A stretch of DNA of 35,557 nucleotides from an uncultured Streptococcus sp. (lineage in GTDB: Bacteria; Bacillota; Bacilli; Lactobacillales; Streptococcaceae): contig CABPWC010000005.1 of the NCBI GenBank assembly GCA_902461025.1, forward strand, positions 1 through 35,557. The letters are read 5' to 3'. The notes under the pieces are model-generated. The model worked only from the letters and a program-made list of their open reading frames with translations. It had not been told where the DNA came from and did not search any database. Of this stretch, positions 22,861 to 31,671 are shown one piece after another. Made by a program: the position numbers and the translations under genes. The first letter of the stretch is position 1. Each line of letters opens with the position of its first letter.

Positions 22861-22913
22861 AAGCGGCCTGGGGCCGCTTCTTTAAGAATTGAGACAAATG
22901 GTTTTGTCTCAAT
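22861..22913 (+). promoter_or_regulatory. Tandem hairpins between tmpC and nupA
   Basis: AAGCGGCC-TGG... pairs with GGCCGCTT (22861-22879). Then ATTGAGACAAA pairs with TTTGTCTCAAT (22888-22898 with 22903-22913). The first is GC-rich and followed by only CTTTAAG, so it should terminate partially at most. Such stems commonly protect the abundant binding-protein message and lower expression of the ATPase and permeases. Confidence 0.7.
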
Positions 22914-22978
22914 AGAGCTTGTTAAATTTCTTTAGCAGGTTTTATTGAAACAAAATAAAACTCTGAAAGGAAGAGCAC

Positions 22979-24514
22979 ATGACACACGAAAATGTCATTG
23001 AGATGCGTGAAATTACCAAGGTTTTTGGTGAATTTGTCGCTAACGACAAGATTAACCTTGAACTTCGTAAAGGTGAAATTCATGCACTTTTAGGAGAAAA
23101 TGGAGCTGGGAAGTCCACTCTTATGAACATGCTAGCAGGGCTTCTTGAACCAACTAGTGGTGAAATTGTGGTTAACGGTCAAGTTGTAAAACTAGACTCT
23201 CCGTCAAAAGCAGCTAGCCTAGGAATTGGAATGGTTCACCAGCACTTTATGTTGGTAGAAGCTTTCACTGTTGCTGAAAATATCATTTTAGGAAGCGAAT
23301 TAACCAAAAATGGTGTCCTAGATATTGCTCGGGCAACTCGAGAAATTAACGAACTATCGGATCGTTATGGTCTTGCTGTGAATCCTACCGCCAAAGTAGC
23401 AGACATCTCTGTCGGTGCTCAACAACGTGTCGAAATTCTAAAGACACTATATCGCGGAGCTGATATTCTTATATTTGACGAACCAACTGCCGTTTTAACG
23501 CCATCAGAAATTGATGAATTGATGGCTATCATGAAGAACTTGGTTAAAGAAGGTAAATCAATTATCTTGATTACCCATAAGTTGGATGAGATTCGTGCTG
23601 TATCTGACCGTGTTACAGTTATCCGTCGTGGTAAATCTATCGAAACAGTCGAGATTGCTGGTGCGACTAACGCTGACTTAGCTGAGATGATGGTAGGACG
23701 TTCTGTTTCCTTTAAAACTGAGAAACAGGAAGCTCAACCTAAAGAAGTTATTCTGTCTATTAAAGACCTAGTAGTAAACGAAAACCGTGGTGTCCCTGCT
23801 GTTAAAAATCTCTCACTCGATGTTCGAGCTGGTGAGATTGTCGGGATTGCTGGGATTGATGGTAATGGACAGTCAGAATTGATCCAAGCTATCACTGGAC
23901 TCCGTAAGATTGAGTCTGGTAGTGTGGAGTTGAAAGGCCAGTCTATCGTAGGTTTACACCCTCGCCAAATTACAGAAATGAGTGTGGGCCATGTTCCTGA
24001 AGACCGTCACCGTGATGGTTTGGTTTTGGAAATGATGATTTCTGAAAATATCGCTCTTCAAACCTACTATAAGGAACCTCTTAGCAAGAAGGGAATCTTA
24101 AATTACACCAATATCATCGGGTACGCTAAGCAATTAATGCAAGAATTCGATGTGCGTGCTGCTAGTGAGATTGTTCCAGCCTCAGCTCTTTCTGGAGGAA
24201 ATCAACAAAAAGCAATTATCGCTCGTGAAGTTGATCGAAATCCTGATCTCCTCATCGTCAGCCAACCAACTCGTGGTTTGGACGTCGGTGCCATTGAGTA
24301 CATTCACAAACGCTTGATTCAAGAACGTGATAATGGAAAAGCTGTCCTTGTAGTCAGCTTTGAACTAGATGAGATATTAAATGTTTCAGATAGAATTGCC
24401 GTTATCCATGATGGTAAGATTCAAGGGATTGTAACGCCAGAAACAACCAACAAGCAAGAGCTTGGAGTCTTGATGGCTGGTGGTGAATTGGAAAAGGAGA
24501 AGAGTGATGTCTAA
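22979..24514 (+). CDS. nupA: Nucleoside ABC importer, ATP-binding protein
   Basis: A 511-residue ATPase with two nucleotide-binding domains in one chain, as in the sugar/nucleoside class with RbsA and B. subtilis NupO. The N-terminal domain has Walker A GENGAGKS at 39-46, the degenerate signature ISVGAQQRVEI and Walker B ILIFDEPTAVL. The C-terminal domain has a degenerate Walker A (GIDGNGQSE, lacking the Lys), signature LSGGNQQKAIIAREV and LLIVSQPTRGLD where the catalytic Glu is Gln. The two ATP sites are therefore asymmetric, which is usual for this family. GAAAGGAAG precedes the ATG. Its end overlaps nupB by 8 nt. Confidence 0.94.
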   Translation: MTHENVIEMREITKVFGEFVANDKINLELRKGEIHALLGENGAGKSTLMNMLAGLLEPTSGEIVVNGQVVKLDSPSKAASLGIGMVHQHFMLVEAFTVAENIILGSELTKNGVLDIARATREINELSDRYGLAVNPTAKVADISVGAQQRVEILKTLYRGADILIFDEPTAVLTPSEIDELMAIMKNLVKEGKSIILITHKLDEIRAVSDRVTVIRRGKSIETVEIAGATNADLAEMMVGRSVSFKTEKQEAQPKEVILSIKDLVVNENRGVPAVKNLSLDVRAGEIVGIAGIDGNGQSELIQAITGLRKIESGSVELKGQSIVGLHPRQITEMSVGHVPEDRHRDGLVLEMMISENIALQTYYKEPLSKKGILNYTNIIGYAKQLMQEFDVRAASEIVPASALSGGNQQKAIIAREVDRNPDLLIVSQPTRGLDVGAIEYIHKRLIQERDNGKAVLVVSFELDEILNVSDRIAVIHDGKIQGIVTPETTNKQELGVLMAGGELEKEKSDV

Positions 24515-25565
24515 AAAATTACAACAAATTTCGGTTCCCTTGATTTCTGTTATTTTAGGAATTCTACTCGGAGCCATCGTCATGTGGATTTTTGGTTACG
24601 ATGCAATCTGGGGCTATGAAGAACTGTTCTACACAGCCTTTGGTAGTGTTCGAGGAATCGGTGAAATCTTCCGTGCCATGGGTCCTTTAATTCTGATTGC
24701 CCTTGGATTTGCAGTTGCAAGTCGTGCTGGTTTCTTTAACGTCGGACTTCCAGGACAAGCTCTCGCAGGTTGGGTTATGAGTGGTTGGTTCGCTCTTTCT
24801 TTCCCGGATTTGCCACGACCATTGATGATTCTGGCAACGATTGTAATCGCCTTAGTTGCGGGAGGAATCGTTGGTGCCATTCCAGGTATTTTAAGAGCCT
24901 ACCTTGGGACATCTGAGGTTATCGTAACCATTATGATGAACTACATAGTTCTTTATGTGGGAAATGCCTTTATCCACCACTTCCCTAAAGAAATCATGCA
25001 AAGTACTGACTCATCAATTCGAGTAAGTGCAAATGCAACTTATCAAACACCTTGGCTTGCTGAGTTAACAGGAAACTCTCGTATGAACATTGGGATTTTC
25101 TTTGCTATCATAGCAGTTGCAGTTATCTGGTTCTTGCTTAAGAAGACAACTCTCGGTTTTGAAATCCGTGCAGTTGGTCTCAATCCAAATGCTTCTGAAT
25201 ATGCAGGTATTTCTGCCAAACGTACCATTATTCTATCAATGATTATTTCTGGTGCCCTTGCAGGACTTGGTGGTGCAGTAGAAGGACTTGGTACCTTCCA
25301 AAACGTCTACGTTCAAGGTTCATCATTAGCAATCGGATTTAACGGTATGGCAGTAAGTCTACTTGCTTCAAACTCACCAGTTGGAATTCTATTTGCGGCT
25401 TTCCTTTTCAGTGTTCTTCAAGTTGGAGCTCCTGGTATGAATGCTGCACAAGTACCATCTGAGCTTGTAAGTATCGTTACAGCCTCAATTATCTTCTTTG
25501 TCAGCGTTCACTACATTATCGAACGCTTTGTCAAACCAAGAAAACAACTTAAAGGAGGTAAATAA
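24507..25565 (+). CDS. nupB: Nucleoside ABC importer, permease 1
   Basis: A 352-residue inner-membrane permease of the BPD_transp_2 (ribose/branched-chain) type with about eight to ten hydrophobic segments, starting with a long helix at about 9-30. The motif FEIRAVGLNPNASEYAGIS near residue 225 is the cytoplasmic coupling loop of this class. It forms a heterodimer with the next gene product. The ATG at 24507 lies after AAAAGGAG, within the last codons of nupA. An earlier in-frame reading from 24480 has no ribosome site. Confidence 0.94.
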   Translation: MSKKLQQISVPLISVILGILLGAIVMWIFGYDAIWGYEELFYTAFGSVRGIGEIFRAMGPLILIALGFAVASRAGFFNVGLPGQALAGWVMSGWFALSFPDLPRPLMILATIVIALVAGGIVGAIPGILRAYLGTSEVIVTIMMNYIVLYVGNAFIHHFPKEIMQSTDSSIRVSANATYQTPWLAELTGNSRMNIGIFFAIIAVAVIWFLLKKTTLGFEIRAVGLNPNASEYAGISAKRTIILSMIISGALAGLGGAVEGLGTFQNVYVQGSSLAIGFNGMAVSLLASNSPVGILFAAFLFSVLQVGAPGMNAAQVPSELVSIVTASIIFFVSVHYIIERFVKPRKQLKGGK

Positions 25566-25567
25566 GG

Positions 25568-26524
25568 ATGTCGATTACAACAATGTTAACCCTTATGGTT
25601 TCTTCAATGTTGATTTATGCAGCACCACTTATTTTCACAAGTATCGGAGGAGTTTTCTCCGAACGTGGTGGAGTTGTTAACGTTGGTCTTGAAGGAATCA
25701 TGGTCATGGGTGCCTTTTCTGGAGTTGTTTTTAACCTTGAATTTGCTCAAGATTTGGGAGCACTAACTCCTTGGTTAGCTCTCTTAGTTGGTGGATTAGT
25801 TGGAGCTATCTTCTCGCTCATTCACGCAGTAGCTACAGTTCATTTCCGTGCAGACCATGTTGTCAGTGGTACCGTACTTAACTTGATGGCGCCAGCCTTG
25901 GCAGTCTTCTTGGTGAAGGTGCTTTATAATAAGGGACAAACAGATAACTTAACGCAAACCTTTGGGCGTTTTGACTTCCCGGTATTAGCTAATATCCCTG
26001 TTATCGGAGATATCTTCTTCAAGTCAACTAGTCTACTAGGTTACCTAGCAATTGCTTTCTCATTCCTAGCTTGGTTTATCCTCTTTAAGACTCGCTTTGG
26101 ACTTCGCCTTCGTTCAGTTGGTGAACACCCACAAGCAGCAGATACTTTGGGGATCAATGTCTATAAGATGAGATATCTTGGAGTAGTGATTTCAGGATTC
26201 CTTGGAGGAATCGGTGGAGCTATTTACGCTCAGTCAATCTCCGTCAACTTCTCAGTTACAACTATCGTAGGACCTGGATTTATCGCTCTTGCTGCTATGA
26301 TCTTCGGTAAATGGAATCCTGTTGGTGCTATGCTTTCAAGTCTCTTCTTTGGACTATCACAAAGTTTAGCAGTTATCGGTTCTCAACTTCCTTTCTTGCA
26401 AGGAGTTCCAGCCGTTTACTTGCAAATTGCGCCATATCTTTTGACCATTGTCGTACTAGCAGCCTTCTTTGGTAAAGCAGTTGCACCGAAGGCAGATGGT
26501 ATCAACTATATCAAATCTAAATAA
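25568..26524 (+). CDS. nupC: Nucleoside ABC importer, permease 2
   Basis: A 318-residue permease of the same class as its neighbour, with about eight to nine membrane segments. The coupling-loop motif LRLRSVGEHPQAADTLGINV is near residue 180, followed by the Gly-rich segment GFLGGIGGAIYAQS. AAAGGAGG lies across the end of nupB, and the start is 2 nt after its stop. This is the last gene of the nucleoside operon and ends in a bidirectional terminator. The shared name nupC should not be confused with the unrelated E. coli concentrative transporter. Confidence 0.93.
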   Translation: MSITTMLTLMVSSMLIYAAPLIFTSIGGVFSERGGVVNVGLEGIMVMGAFSGVVFNLEFAQDLGALTPWLALLVGGLVGAIFSLIHAVATVHFRADHVVSGTVLNLMAPALAVFLVKVLYNKGQTDNLTQTFGRFDFPVLANIPVIGDIFFKSTSLLGYLAIAFSFLAWFILFKTRFGLRLRSVGEHPQAADTLGINVYKMRYLGVVISGFLGGIGGAIYAQSISVNFSVTTIVGPGFIALAAMIFGKWNPVGAMLSSLFFGLSQSLAVIGSQLPFLQGVPAVYLQIAPYLLTIVVLAAFFGKAVAPKADGINYIKSK

Positions 26525-26529
26525 TATAA

Positions 26530-26562
26530 AAAAACGTCAGTTTCAACTGACGTTTTATTTTT
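26530..26562. terminator. Bidirectional terminator between nupC and plsY
   Basis: AAAACGTCAG (26531-26540) pairs with CTGACGTTTT (26547-26556), with A on the left and T on the right. The stop codon of the convergent plsY (26555-26557) lies in its right arm. Confidence 0.92.
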
Positions 26563-27196
26563 TTGGTTCTTGGTGTGTTATGTTAAGTCCCCAAGGAATT
26601 AGATTTTCTGTTTTACTTTGGATCCGTTTAATGTTGTCCTTGTGTCGCACAATTACCAGACTGGCAAGAACGATAATAATCAATGTGAAGAGTAGGTCAT
26701 AACTAGTTAAAATAAATCCAAATAGAGGAAACAGAAGAACGCCAATAATTGCAGCAATAGCAGCTGAAATACTAGAGAGAGAAATCATACTTCCCAGATA
26801 AAGGATTCCAAAGAAAATGACTGCAAGGTAAAGGAAAAAGAGAGGAGCAAAACCAAAAATAACTCCAGCACTGGTTGCAACAGCCTTGCCACCCTTGAAT
26901 TTGGCAAAGATAGGGAAGGTATGTCCAATGACTGCTAAGAGTCCAAAGACGATAGGTGAAACTCCCTGCACATGGAAGATGAATGGGAGCAGAGTGGCTA
27001 AAGTACCCTTAAAGAAATCAATAGCAAAGGTTGCCATACCAGCTTTCTTCCCAAGGATTCGGAAAGTATTGGTCGTTCCAGTATTACCTGACCCATGTTC
27101 TCTTAGATTGATGTTAAAGAATATTTCTCCAATCCACAAGCCTGAAGGAATTGAACCTAATAAATAAGCTAAAATTAATAATACTATTGTCATCAT
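26555..27196 (-). CDS. plsY: Glycerol-3-phosphate acyltransferase PlsY
   Basis: Transfers an acyl group from acyl-phosphate to glycerol 3-phosphate, the first step of phospholipid synthesis. A 213-residue membrane protein with five hydrophobic segments. The three PlsY motifs are visible: AYLLGSIPSGLW near the N-terminus, the loop REHGSGNTGTTNTFRILGKK (about 33-52), and GHTFPIFAKFKGGKAVATSAG (about 90-110). Two tandem ATGs (27196, 27193) form the start, and neither has a Shine-Dalgarno sequence. A TGG-extended TATAAT ends 6 nt upstream of the first, so the mRNA is probably leaderless. Confidence 0.95.
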   Translation of the reverse strand: MMTIVLLILAYLLGSIPSGLWIGEIFFNINLREHGSGNTGTTNTFRILGKKAGMATFAIDFFKGTLATLLPFIFHVQGVSPIVFGLLAVIGHTFPIFAKFKGGKAVATSAGVIFGFAPLFFLYLAVIFFGILYLGSMISLSSISAAIAAIIGVLLFPLFGFILTSYDLLFTLIIIVLASLVIVRHKDNIKRIQSKTENLIPWGLNITHQEPKK

Positions 27197-27202
27197 GTTT
27201 CT

Positions 27203-27211
27203 ATTATACCA
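27203..27211 (-). promoter_or_regulatory. Extended -10 of plsY, leaderless layout
   Basis: On the minus strand, TGG-TATAAT (27211-27203) is followed by AGAAAC and the ATG. The predicted transcription start coincides with the start codon. Confidence 0.75.
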
Positions 27212-27341
27212 TGAAATAGGAGAGAAACGAAACTGAATCTTTTCACCACTTGTGACATCTGATAATTTTATAAGTAGAAAAATTTTTAAATGAATAGTAT
27301 GATTATTCGGAAATCAAGTCTAAAGTTTTAAAAATTCATGG

Positions 27342-27356
27342 AAATTTCTGAAAATC
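27342..27356 (+). promoter_or_regulatory. CodY box upstream of the amino-acid ABC operon
   Basis: AAATTTCTGAAAATC matches 13 of 15 positions of the CodY consensus AATTTTCWGAAAATT. It ends one base before the -35 (27358), where CodY bound with branched-chain amino acids would repress. The transported substrate class fits CodY control. Confidence 0.7.
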
Positions 27357-27357
27357 C

Positions 27358-27385
27358 TTGATTTTGTGTTTATTTATGCTATAAT
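27358..27385 (+). promoter_or_regulatory. Promoter of the amino-acid ABC operon
   Basis: TTGATT (27358-27363) and TATAAT (27380-27385) are 16 bp apart, with a TGC extension at 27377-27379. Confidence 0.82.
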
Positions 27386-27413
27386 AGGAACAATTATTTT
27401 TAGGAGGTGGAAT

Positions 27414-28055
27414 ATGTCTTACTTATTTGAGATATTACCAAGTTTATTGAGCGGTGCAACAATGACTCTACAAGTTTTTGCACTGGTCTTACTTTTTTCA
27501 ATCCCTTTAGGCATTTTGGTTGCCTTTTGCTTACAGGTCCATTGGAAACCCCTCCATTACATGATTGACATCTATATCTGGGTGATGCGTGGTACCCCTT
27601 TACTTTTGCAGTTGATTTTTATTTATTATGTCCTGCCAAGTATTGGAATTCGATTGGACCGTGTGCCGGCAGCGATTATTGCCTTCACGCTTAATTATGC
27701 AGCCTATTTTGCTGAAATTTTCCGTGGAGGGATTGCAACCATTCCTCAGGGGCAATACGAAGCAGCCAAGGTTTTGAAATTTAATCCTATCGATACCGTT
27801 CGCTACATCATCTTGCCACAGGTGACCAAGATTGTCCTACCAAGTGTATTTAACGAGGTTATGAGTTTGGTTAAGGATACTTCTTTGGTTTATGCACTCG
27901 GTATTTCAGATTTAATCCTAGCCAGTCGAACTGCGGCTAATCGAGATGCTAGCTTGATTCCGATGTTTTTAGCAGGTGCTATCTATCTTCTGATGATTGG
28001 TATCGTTACAATCCTAGCTAAAAAACTTGAGAAGAAGTTCAGCTACTATAGATAG
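27414..28055 (+). CDS. Polar amino-acid ABC transporter permease
   Basis: A 213-residue permease of the HisM/GlnP family with about five membrane segments (first at about 17-40). The coupling motif EIFRGGIATIPQGQYEAAKVLKFNPIDTVRYIILPQ (about 100-135) is typical of polar amino-acid importers. The start is the ATG after AGGAGG (27402-27407); the in-frame reading from 27366 would begin within the promoter. Only one permease gene is present, so it probably acts as a homodimer. Specificity (glutamine, cystine or another polar amino acid) is not decided by sequence. Its stop codon TAG is the first part of the next gene's TAGGAGG ribosome site. Confidence 0.92.
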   Translation: MSYLFEILPSLLSGATMTLQVFALVLLFSIPLGILVAFCLQVHWKPLHYMIDIYIWVMRGTPLLLQLIFIYYVLPSIGIRLDRVPAAIIAFTLNYAAYFAEIFRGGIATIPQGQYEAAKVLKFNPIDTVRYIILPQVTKIVLPSVFNEVMSLVKDTSLVYALGISDLILASRTAANRDASLIPMFLAGAIYLLMIGIVTILAKKLEKKFSYYR

Positions 28056-28065
28056 GAGGTTAACC

Positions 28066-28695
28066 ATGTTAGAGTTAAGAAATATCAGCAAAAAGTTTGG
28101 AAAAAAAGAAATTTTATCCAATTTCAGTTTAACAATTCCTGAAAAGCAGATTTTGGCCATCGTTGGACCTTCTGGTGGTGGGAAGACTACCTTGCTCAGA
28201 ATGCTAGCTGGACTTGAGACTATTGATTCAGGTGAGATTTTTTATAATGGAGAATCGTTACCTTTGGATGAACTTGAAAAACGCCACTTGTTAGGTTTTG
28301 TATTTCAAGATTTTCAGCTTTTTCCTCACTTATCCGTTATGGAAAATTTGATTTTGTCACCTATTAAGACTATGGGGATGCCTGAAGCAGAAGCTAAGAA
28401 GAAGGCGGGGGAATTACTAACTCGTCTAGGTCTTGAAGCACACGCAGATGCTTATCCATACTCATTGTCTGGTGGTCAAAAGCAACGTGTTGCATTAGCA
28501 CGTGCTATGATGATAGATCCAGAAGTGATTGGGTATGATGAACCAACTTCTGCCCTTGATCCAGAATTGCGTCTCGAAGTTGAAAAACTGATTTTACAAA
28601 ATAGAGAATTAGGTATGACTCAAATTGTCGTAACCCACGATCTCCAGTTTGCAGAGAATATCGCTGACCAAATTCTCAAAGTAGAGCCTAAGTAG
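28066..28695 (+). CDS. Polar amino-acid ABC transporter ATPase
   Basis: A 209-residue ATPase of the GlnQ/HisP type. Walker A GPSGGGKTT is near residue 34, the Q-loop is in FVFQDFQLFPHLSV, the signature is SLSGGQKQRVALARAM, Walker B is VIGYDEPTSALD, and VVTHD is the H-loop. It is shorter than most family members (about 240 residues) at the C-terminus. The ATG lies 6 nt after TAGGAGG. Its own TAG stop is again embedded in the following gene's ribosome site. Confidence 0.93.
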   Translation: MLELRNISKKFGKKEILSNFSLTIPEKQILAIVGPSGGGKTTLLRMLAGLETIDSGEIFYNGESLPLDELEKRHLLGFVFQDFQLFPHLSVMENLILSPIKTMGMPEAEAKKKAGELLTRLGLEAHADAYPYSLSGGQKQRVALARAMMIDPEVIGYDEPTSALDPELRLEVEKLILQNRELGMTQIVVTHDLQFAENIADQILKVEPK

Positions 28696-28704
28696 GAGGT
28701 GTCT

Positions 28705-29547
28705 ATGAATCGAAAGAAAATCAGCCTTGTTTTGGTATTCTTTCTGGCTTTTTTCCTTGTAGGATGCACGCAAAAAGCTAGCAATCCTAAAGTAGATAAT
28801 TGGGAAAAATACCAACAACAGGGAACAATTACCATAGGATTTGACAATACTTTTGTTCCCATGGGTTTTGAAGAAAAGAATGGGCAATATGTTGGATTTG
28901 ATATTGATTTAGCCCAAGCTGTTTCTGAGAAACTTGGCTTTAAGGTCCAGTTTCAACCCATTGATTGGGATATGAAGGAAACAGAGCTTCAAAATGGGAC
29001 CATTGATGCTATTTGGAATGGATATTCAGCGACTGATGAACGCCGTAAAAAGATAGCTTTTACCATTCCTTACATGGAAAATCAGCAAGTTCTCGTCTCT
29101 AAGAAATTACAAAATATCCAATCAGTGTCTGATATGGCAGGTAAAGTTTTAGGTGCTCAGGCAGGTTCTTCGGGTTATCTAGATTTTGAAGCTCAGCCTG
29201 AACTCTTGAAAAATATTGTAAAAGATCAAAAGGCTAACCAATATCAAAGTTTTAATGAAGCCTTGATTGACTTACAAAATGACCGGATAGATGCTCTTTT
29301 AATTGACCGTGTTTATGCCAATTATTATCTTAAAACTGAAGGAATCATAGACCAGTATGAGATTTTCCCAGCTGGTTTTGAGAGTGAGTCCTTTGCAGTT
29401 GGAGTAAGACCAGCTGATAAGACCTTGTTAGCAAATTTGAATAAAGCTTTTAAAGAACTATACCAAGAAGGTAAATTCCAAGAAATAAGCAAGAAATGGT
29501 TTGGTGAAGATGTGGCTACAAACCAGGTTAAAGGAAAAGAAAACTAA
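28705..29547 (+). CDS. Amino-acid ABC transporter substrate-binding lipoprotein
   Basis: A 280-residue SBP_bac_3-type binding protein anchored as a lipoprotein. The signal peptide has the lipobox FLVGC with lipidated Cys at about residue 21. The mature part starts with GTITIGFDNTFVPMGFEEKNGQYVGFDIDLAQAVSEKLG, the classical family 3 N-terminus, and ends with the LNKAFKELYQEGKFQEISKKWFG motif. The ATG at 28705 lies 5 nt after AGGAGG. The GTG at 28699 overlaps that site and is unlikely. A terminator hairpin overlaps the stop codon. Confidence 0.93.
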   Translation: MNRKKISLVLVFFLAFFLVGCTQKASNPKVDNWEKYQQQGTITIGFDNTFVPMGFEEKNGQYVGFDIDLAQAVSEKLGFKVQFQPIDWDMKETELQNGTIDAIWNGYSATDERRKKIAFTIPYMENQQVLVSKKLQNIQSVSDMAGKVLGAQAGSSGYLDFEAQPELLKNIVKDQKANQYQSFNEALIDLQNDRIDALLIDRVYANYYLKTEGIIDQYEIFPAGFESESFAVGVRPADKTLLANLNKAFKELYQEGKFQEISKKWFGEDVATNQVKGKEN

Positions 29548-29572
29548 GATGTATATCTTGGTTTCTTTTTTT
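29541..29572 (+). terminator. Terminator of the amino-acid ABC operon
   Basis: AAACTAAGAT (29541-29550) pairs with ATCTTGGTTT (29555-29564), followed by C and seven T. The TAA stop of the binding-protein gene (29545-29547) lies inside the 5' arm. Confidence 0.88.
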
Positions 29573-29636
29573 GGTGGAGACAGATGATGTTTTTGCTAAA
29601 AAAGACTTGGGAATAGGCTTTTTAACTAGAAAAACT

Positions 29637-29665
29637 TTGCAAAATCCTTAGAAAACCTGTAAAAT
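29637..29665 (+). promoter_or_regulatory. Promoter of parE
   Basis: TTGCAA (29637-29642) and TAAAAT (29660-29665) with 17 bp spacing. The leader of about 23 nt contains AGGAGG (29683-29688). Confidence 0.78.
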
Positions 29666-29694
29666 AGTAAAGATGAACAAATAGGAGGTTCCTT

Positions 29695-31638
29695 GTGTCA
29701 AAAAAGGAAATCAATATTAACAATTATAATGATGACGCCATCCAGGTGCTAGAAGGGTTGGATGCGGTCCGTAAACGTCCGGGGATGTATATCGGATCGA
29801 CAGACGGTGCTGGACTTCATCACCTAGTCTGGGAAATCGTGGATAATGCGGTTGACGAAGCCTTGTCTGGATTTGGTGATCGCATCGATGTGACGATTAA
29901 TAAAGACGGTAGTTTAACGGTTCAAGACCTTGGGCGTGGGATGCCAACTGGTATGCACGCTATGGGGATTCCGACAGTTGAGGTTATCTTTACCATCCTT
30001 CATGCTGGGGGAAAATTTGGACAAGGTGGTTACAAGACATCTGGTGGTCTCCACGGGGTTGGATCTTCAGTCGTAAATGCCCTCTCTAGTTGGCTGGAAG
30101 TAGAAATTACTCGTGATGGAACAGTTTATAGACAGCGTTTTGAAAATGGTGGGAAGCCAGTAACAACTCTTGAAAAGGTTGGCACAGCACCTAAGTCTAA
30201 GACCGGTACAAAAGTGACCTTCATGCCGGATGCTAGTATCTTTTCTACGACAGACTTCAAGTACAATACCATTTCAGAGCGTCTCAATGAGTCTGCCTTT
30301 CTCTTGAAAAATGTAACCTTGTCATTAACGGATAAGCGAACAGACGAGTCAATAGAGTTCCACTATGAGAATGGAGTTCAGGACTTTGTTTCCTACCTCA
30401 ACGAGGACAAGGAAACCTTGACACCAGTTCTCTACTTTGAAGGCGAAGAAAATGGTTTTCAAGTAGAAGTAGCCCTTCAGTATAACGATGGATTTTCAGA
30501 TAATATCCTGTCCTTTGTCAATAACGTTCGCACTAAGGACGGTGGAACGCATGAGACAGGACTTAAGTCTGCTATTACCAAAGTCATGAATGACTATGCA
30601 CGTAAGACAGGTCTTCTCAAAGAAAAAGATAAAAATCTTGAAGGATCCGATTACCGTGAAGGATTGTCAGCTGTTCTTTCTATTTTAGTCCCTGAAGAAC
30701 ACTTGCAGTTTGAAGGACAGACTAAGGATAAACTAGGAAGTCCCCTTGCTCGTCCTGTTGTAGATGGAATTGTGGCTGATAAGTTGACCTTCTTCCTTAT
30801 GGAAAATGGTGAACTGGCATCTAATCTTATTCGTAAGGCTATCAAGGCGCGTGATGCCCGTGAAGCAGCACGTAAGGCGCGTGATGAGAGCCGAAATGGC
30901 AAGAAGAATAAGAAAGACAAGGGCTTGCTTTCTGGTAAATTAACGCCAGCTCAGTCAAAAAATCCAGCTAAGAACGAACTCTATCTGGTCGAGGGGGACT
31001 CTGCCGGTGGTTCTGCCAAACAAGGTCGTGACCGCAAGTTCCAGGCTATCTTGCCTCTTCGAGGTAAGGTTATCAATACAGCCAAGGCCAAGATGGCAGA
31101 TATCCTCAAAAACGAAGAAATCAATACCATGATTTATACCATCGGTGCTGGTGTTGGGGCAGACTTCTCTCTTGAAGATGCCAACTATGACAAGATTATT
31201 ATCATGACCGATGCGGATACCGACGGTGCCCACATTCAAACATTGCTTTTAACCTTCTTTTATCGCTATATGCGTCCACTAGTTGAGGCAGGTCATGTTT
31301 ATATTGCCCTTCCTCCTCTTTACAAGATGTCTAAAGGTAAAGGTAAAAAAGAAGAAGTGGCTTACGCATGGACGGATAGTGAGCTAGAAGAACTTCGCAA
31401 GCAGTTCGGTAAAGGTGCTACCCTTCAACGCTATAAGGGGCTCGGTGAGATGAATGCAGACCAACTTTGGGAAACAACCATGAACCCAGAAACTCGTACC
31501 CTCATCCGTGTCACAATCGAAGACTTAGCACGCGCAGAACGTCGTGTCAATGTCCTAATGGGTGACAAGGTTGAACCACGTCGTAAGTGGATTGAAGATA
31601 ATGTCAAGTTTACGTTGGAAGAAGCGACTGTGTTTTAA
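29695..31638 (+). CDS. parE: DNA topoisomerase IV subunit B (ParE)
   Basis: The ATPase subunit of topoisomerase IV, which decatenates daughter chromosomes. A 647-residue GyrB-type protein. The GHKL ATPase domain has EIVDNAVDEAL, GRGMPTGMH and GGLHGVGSSVVNALS. The TOPRIM domain has EGDSAGGSAKQGRDR and the metal-binding DADTDGAH. PLRGKVINTAKAK is part of the quinolone-interacting region. The start is GTG, 6 nt after AGGAGG. ParE is told from GyrB by its very pneumococcal-ParE-like sequence and the parC gene 2 kb downstream. Confidence 0.96.
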   Translation: MSKKEININNYNDDAIQVLEGLDAVRKRPGMYIGSTDGAGLHHLVWEIVDNAVDEALSGFGDRIDVTINKDGSLTVQDLGRGMPTGMHAMGIPTVEVIFTILHAGGKFGQGGYKTSGGLHGVGSSVVNALSSWLEVEITRDGTVYRQRFENGGKPVTTLEKVGTAPKSKTGTKVTFMPDASIFSTTDFKYNTISERLNESAFLLKNVTLSLTDKRTDESIEFHYENGVQDFVSYLNEDKETLTPVLYFEGEENGFQVEVALQYNDGFSDNILSFVNNVRTKDGGTHETGLKSAITKVMNDYARKTGLLKEKDKNLEGSDYREGLSAVLSILVPEEHLQFEGQTKDKLGSPLARPVVDGIVADKLTFFLMENGELASNLIRKAIKARDAREAARKARDESRNGKKNKKDKGLLSGKLTPAQSKNPAKNELYLVEGDSAGGSAKQGRDRKFQAILPLRGKVINTAKAKMADILKNEEINTMIYTIGAGVGADFSLEDANYDKIIIMTDADTDGAHIQTLLLTFFYRYMRPLVEAGHVYIALPPLYKMSKGKGKKEEVAYAWTDSELEELRKQFGKGATLQRYKGLGEMNADQLWETTMNPETRTLIRVTIEDLARAERRVNVLMGDKVEPRRKWIEDNVKFTLEEATVF

Positions 31639-31671
31639 AATTAGGATATAAATACAAATGGAGGATAAGAT

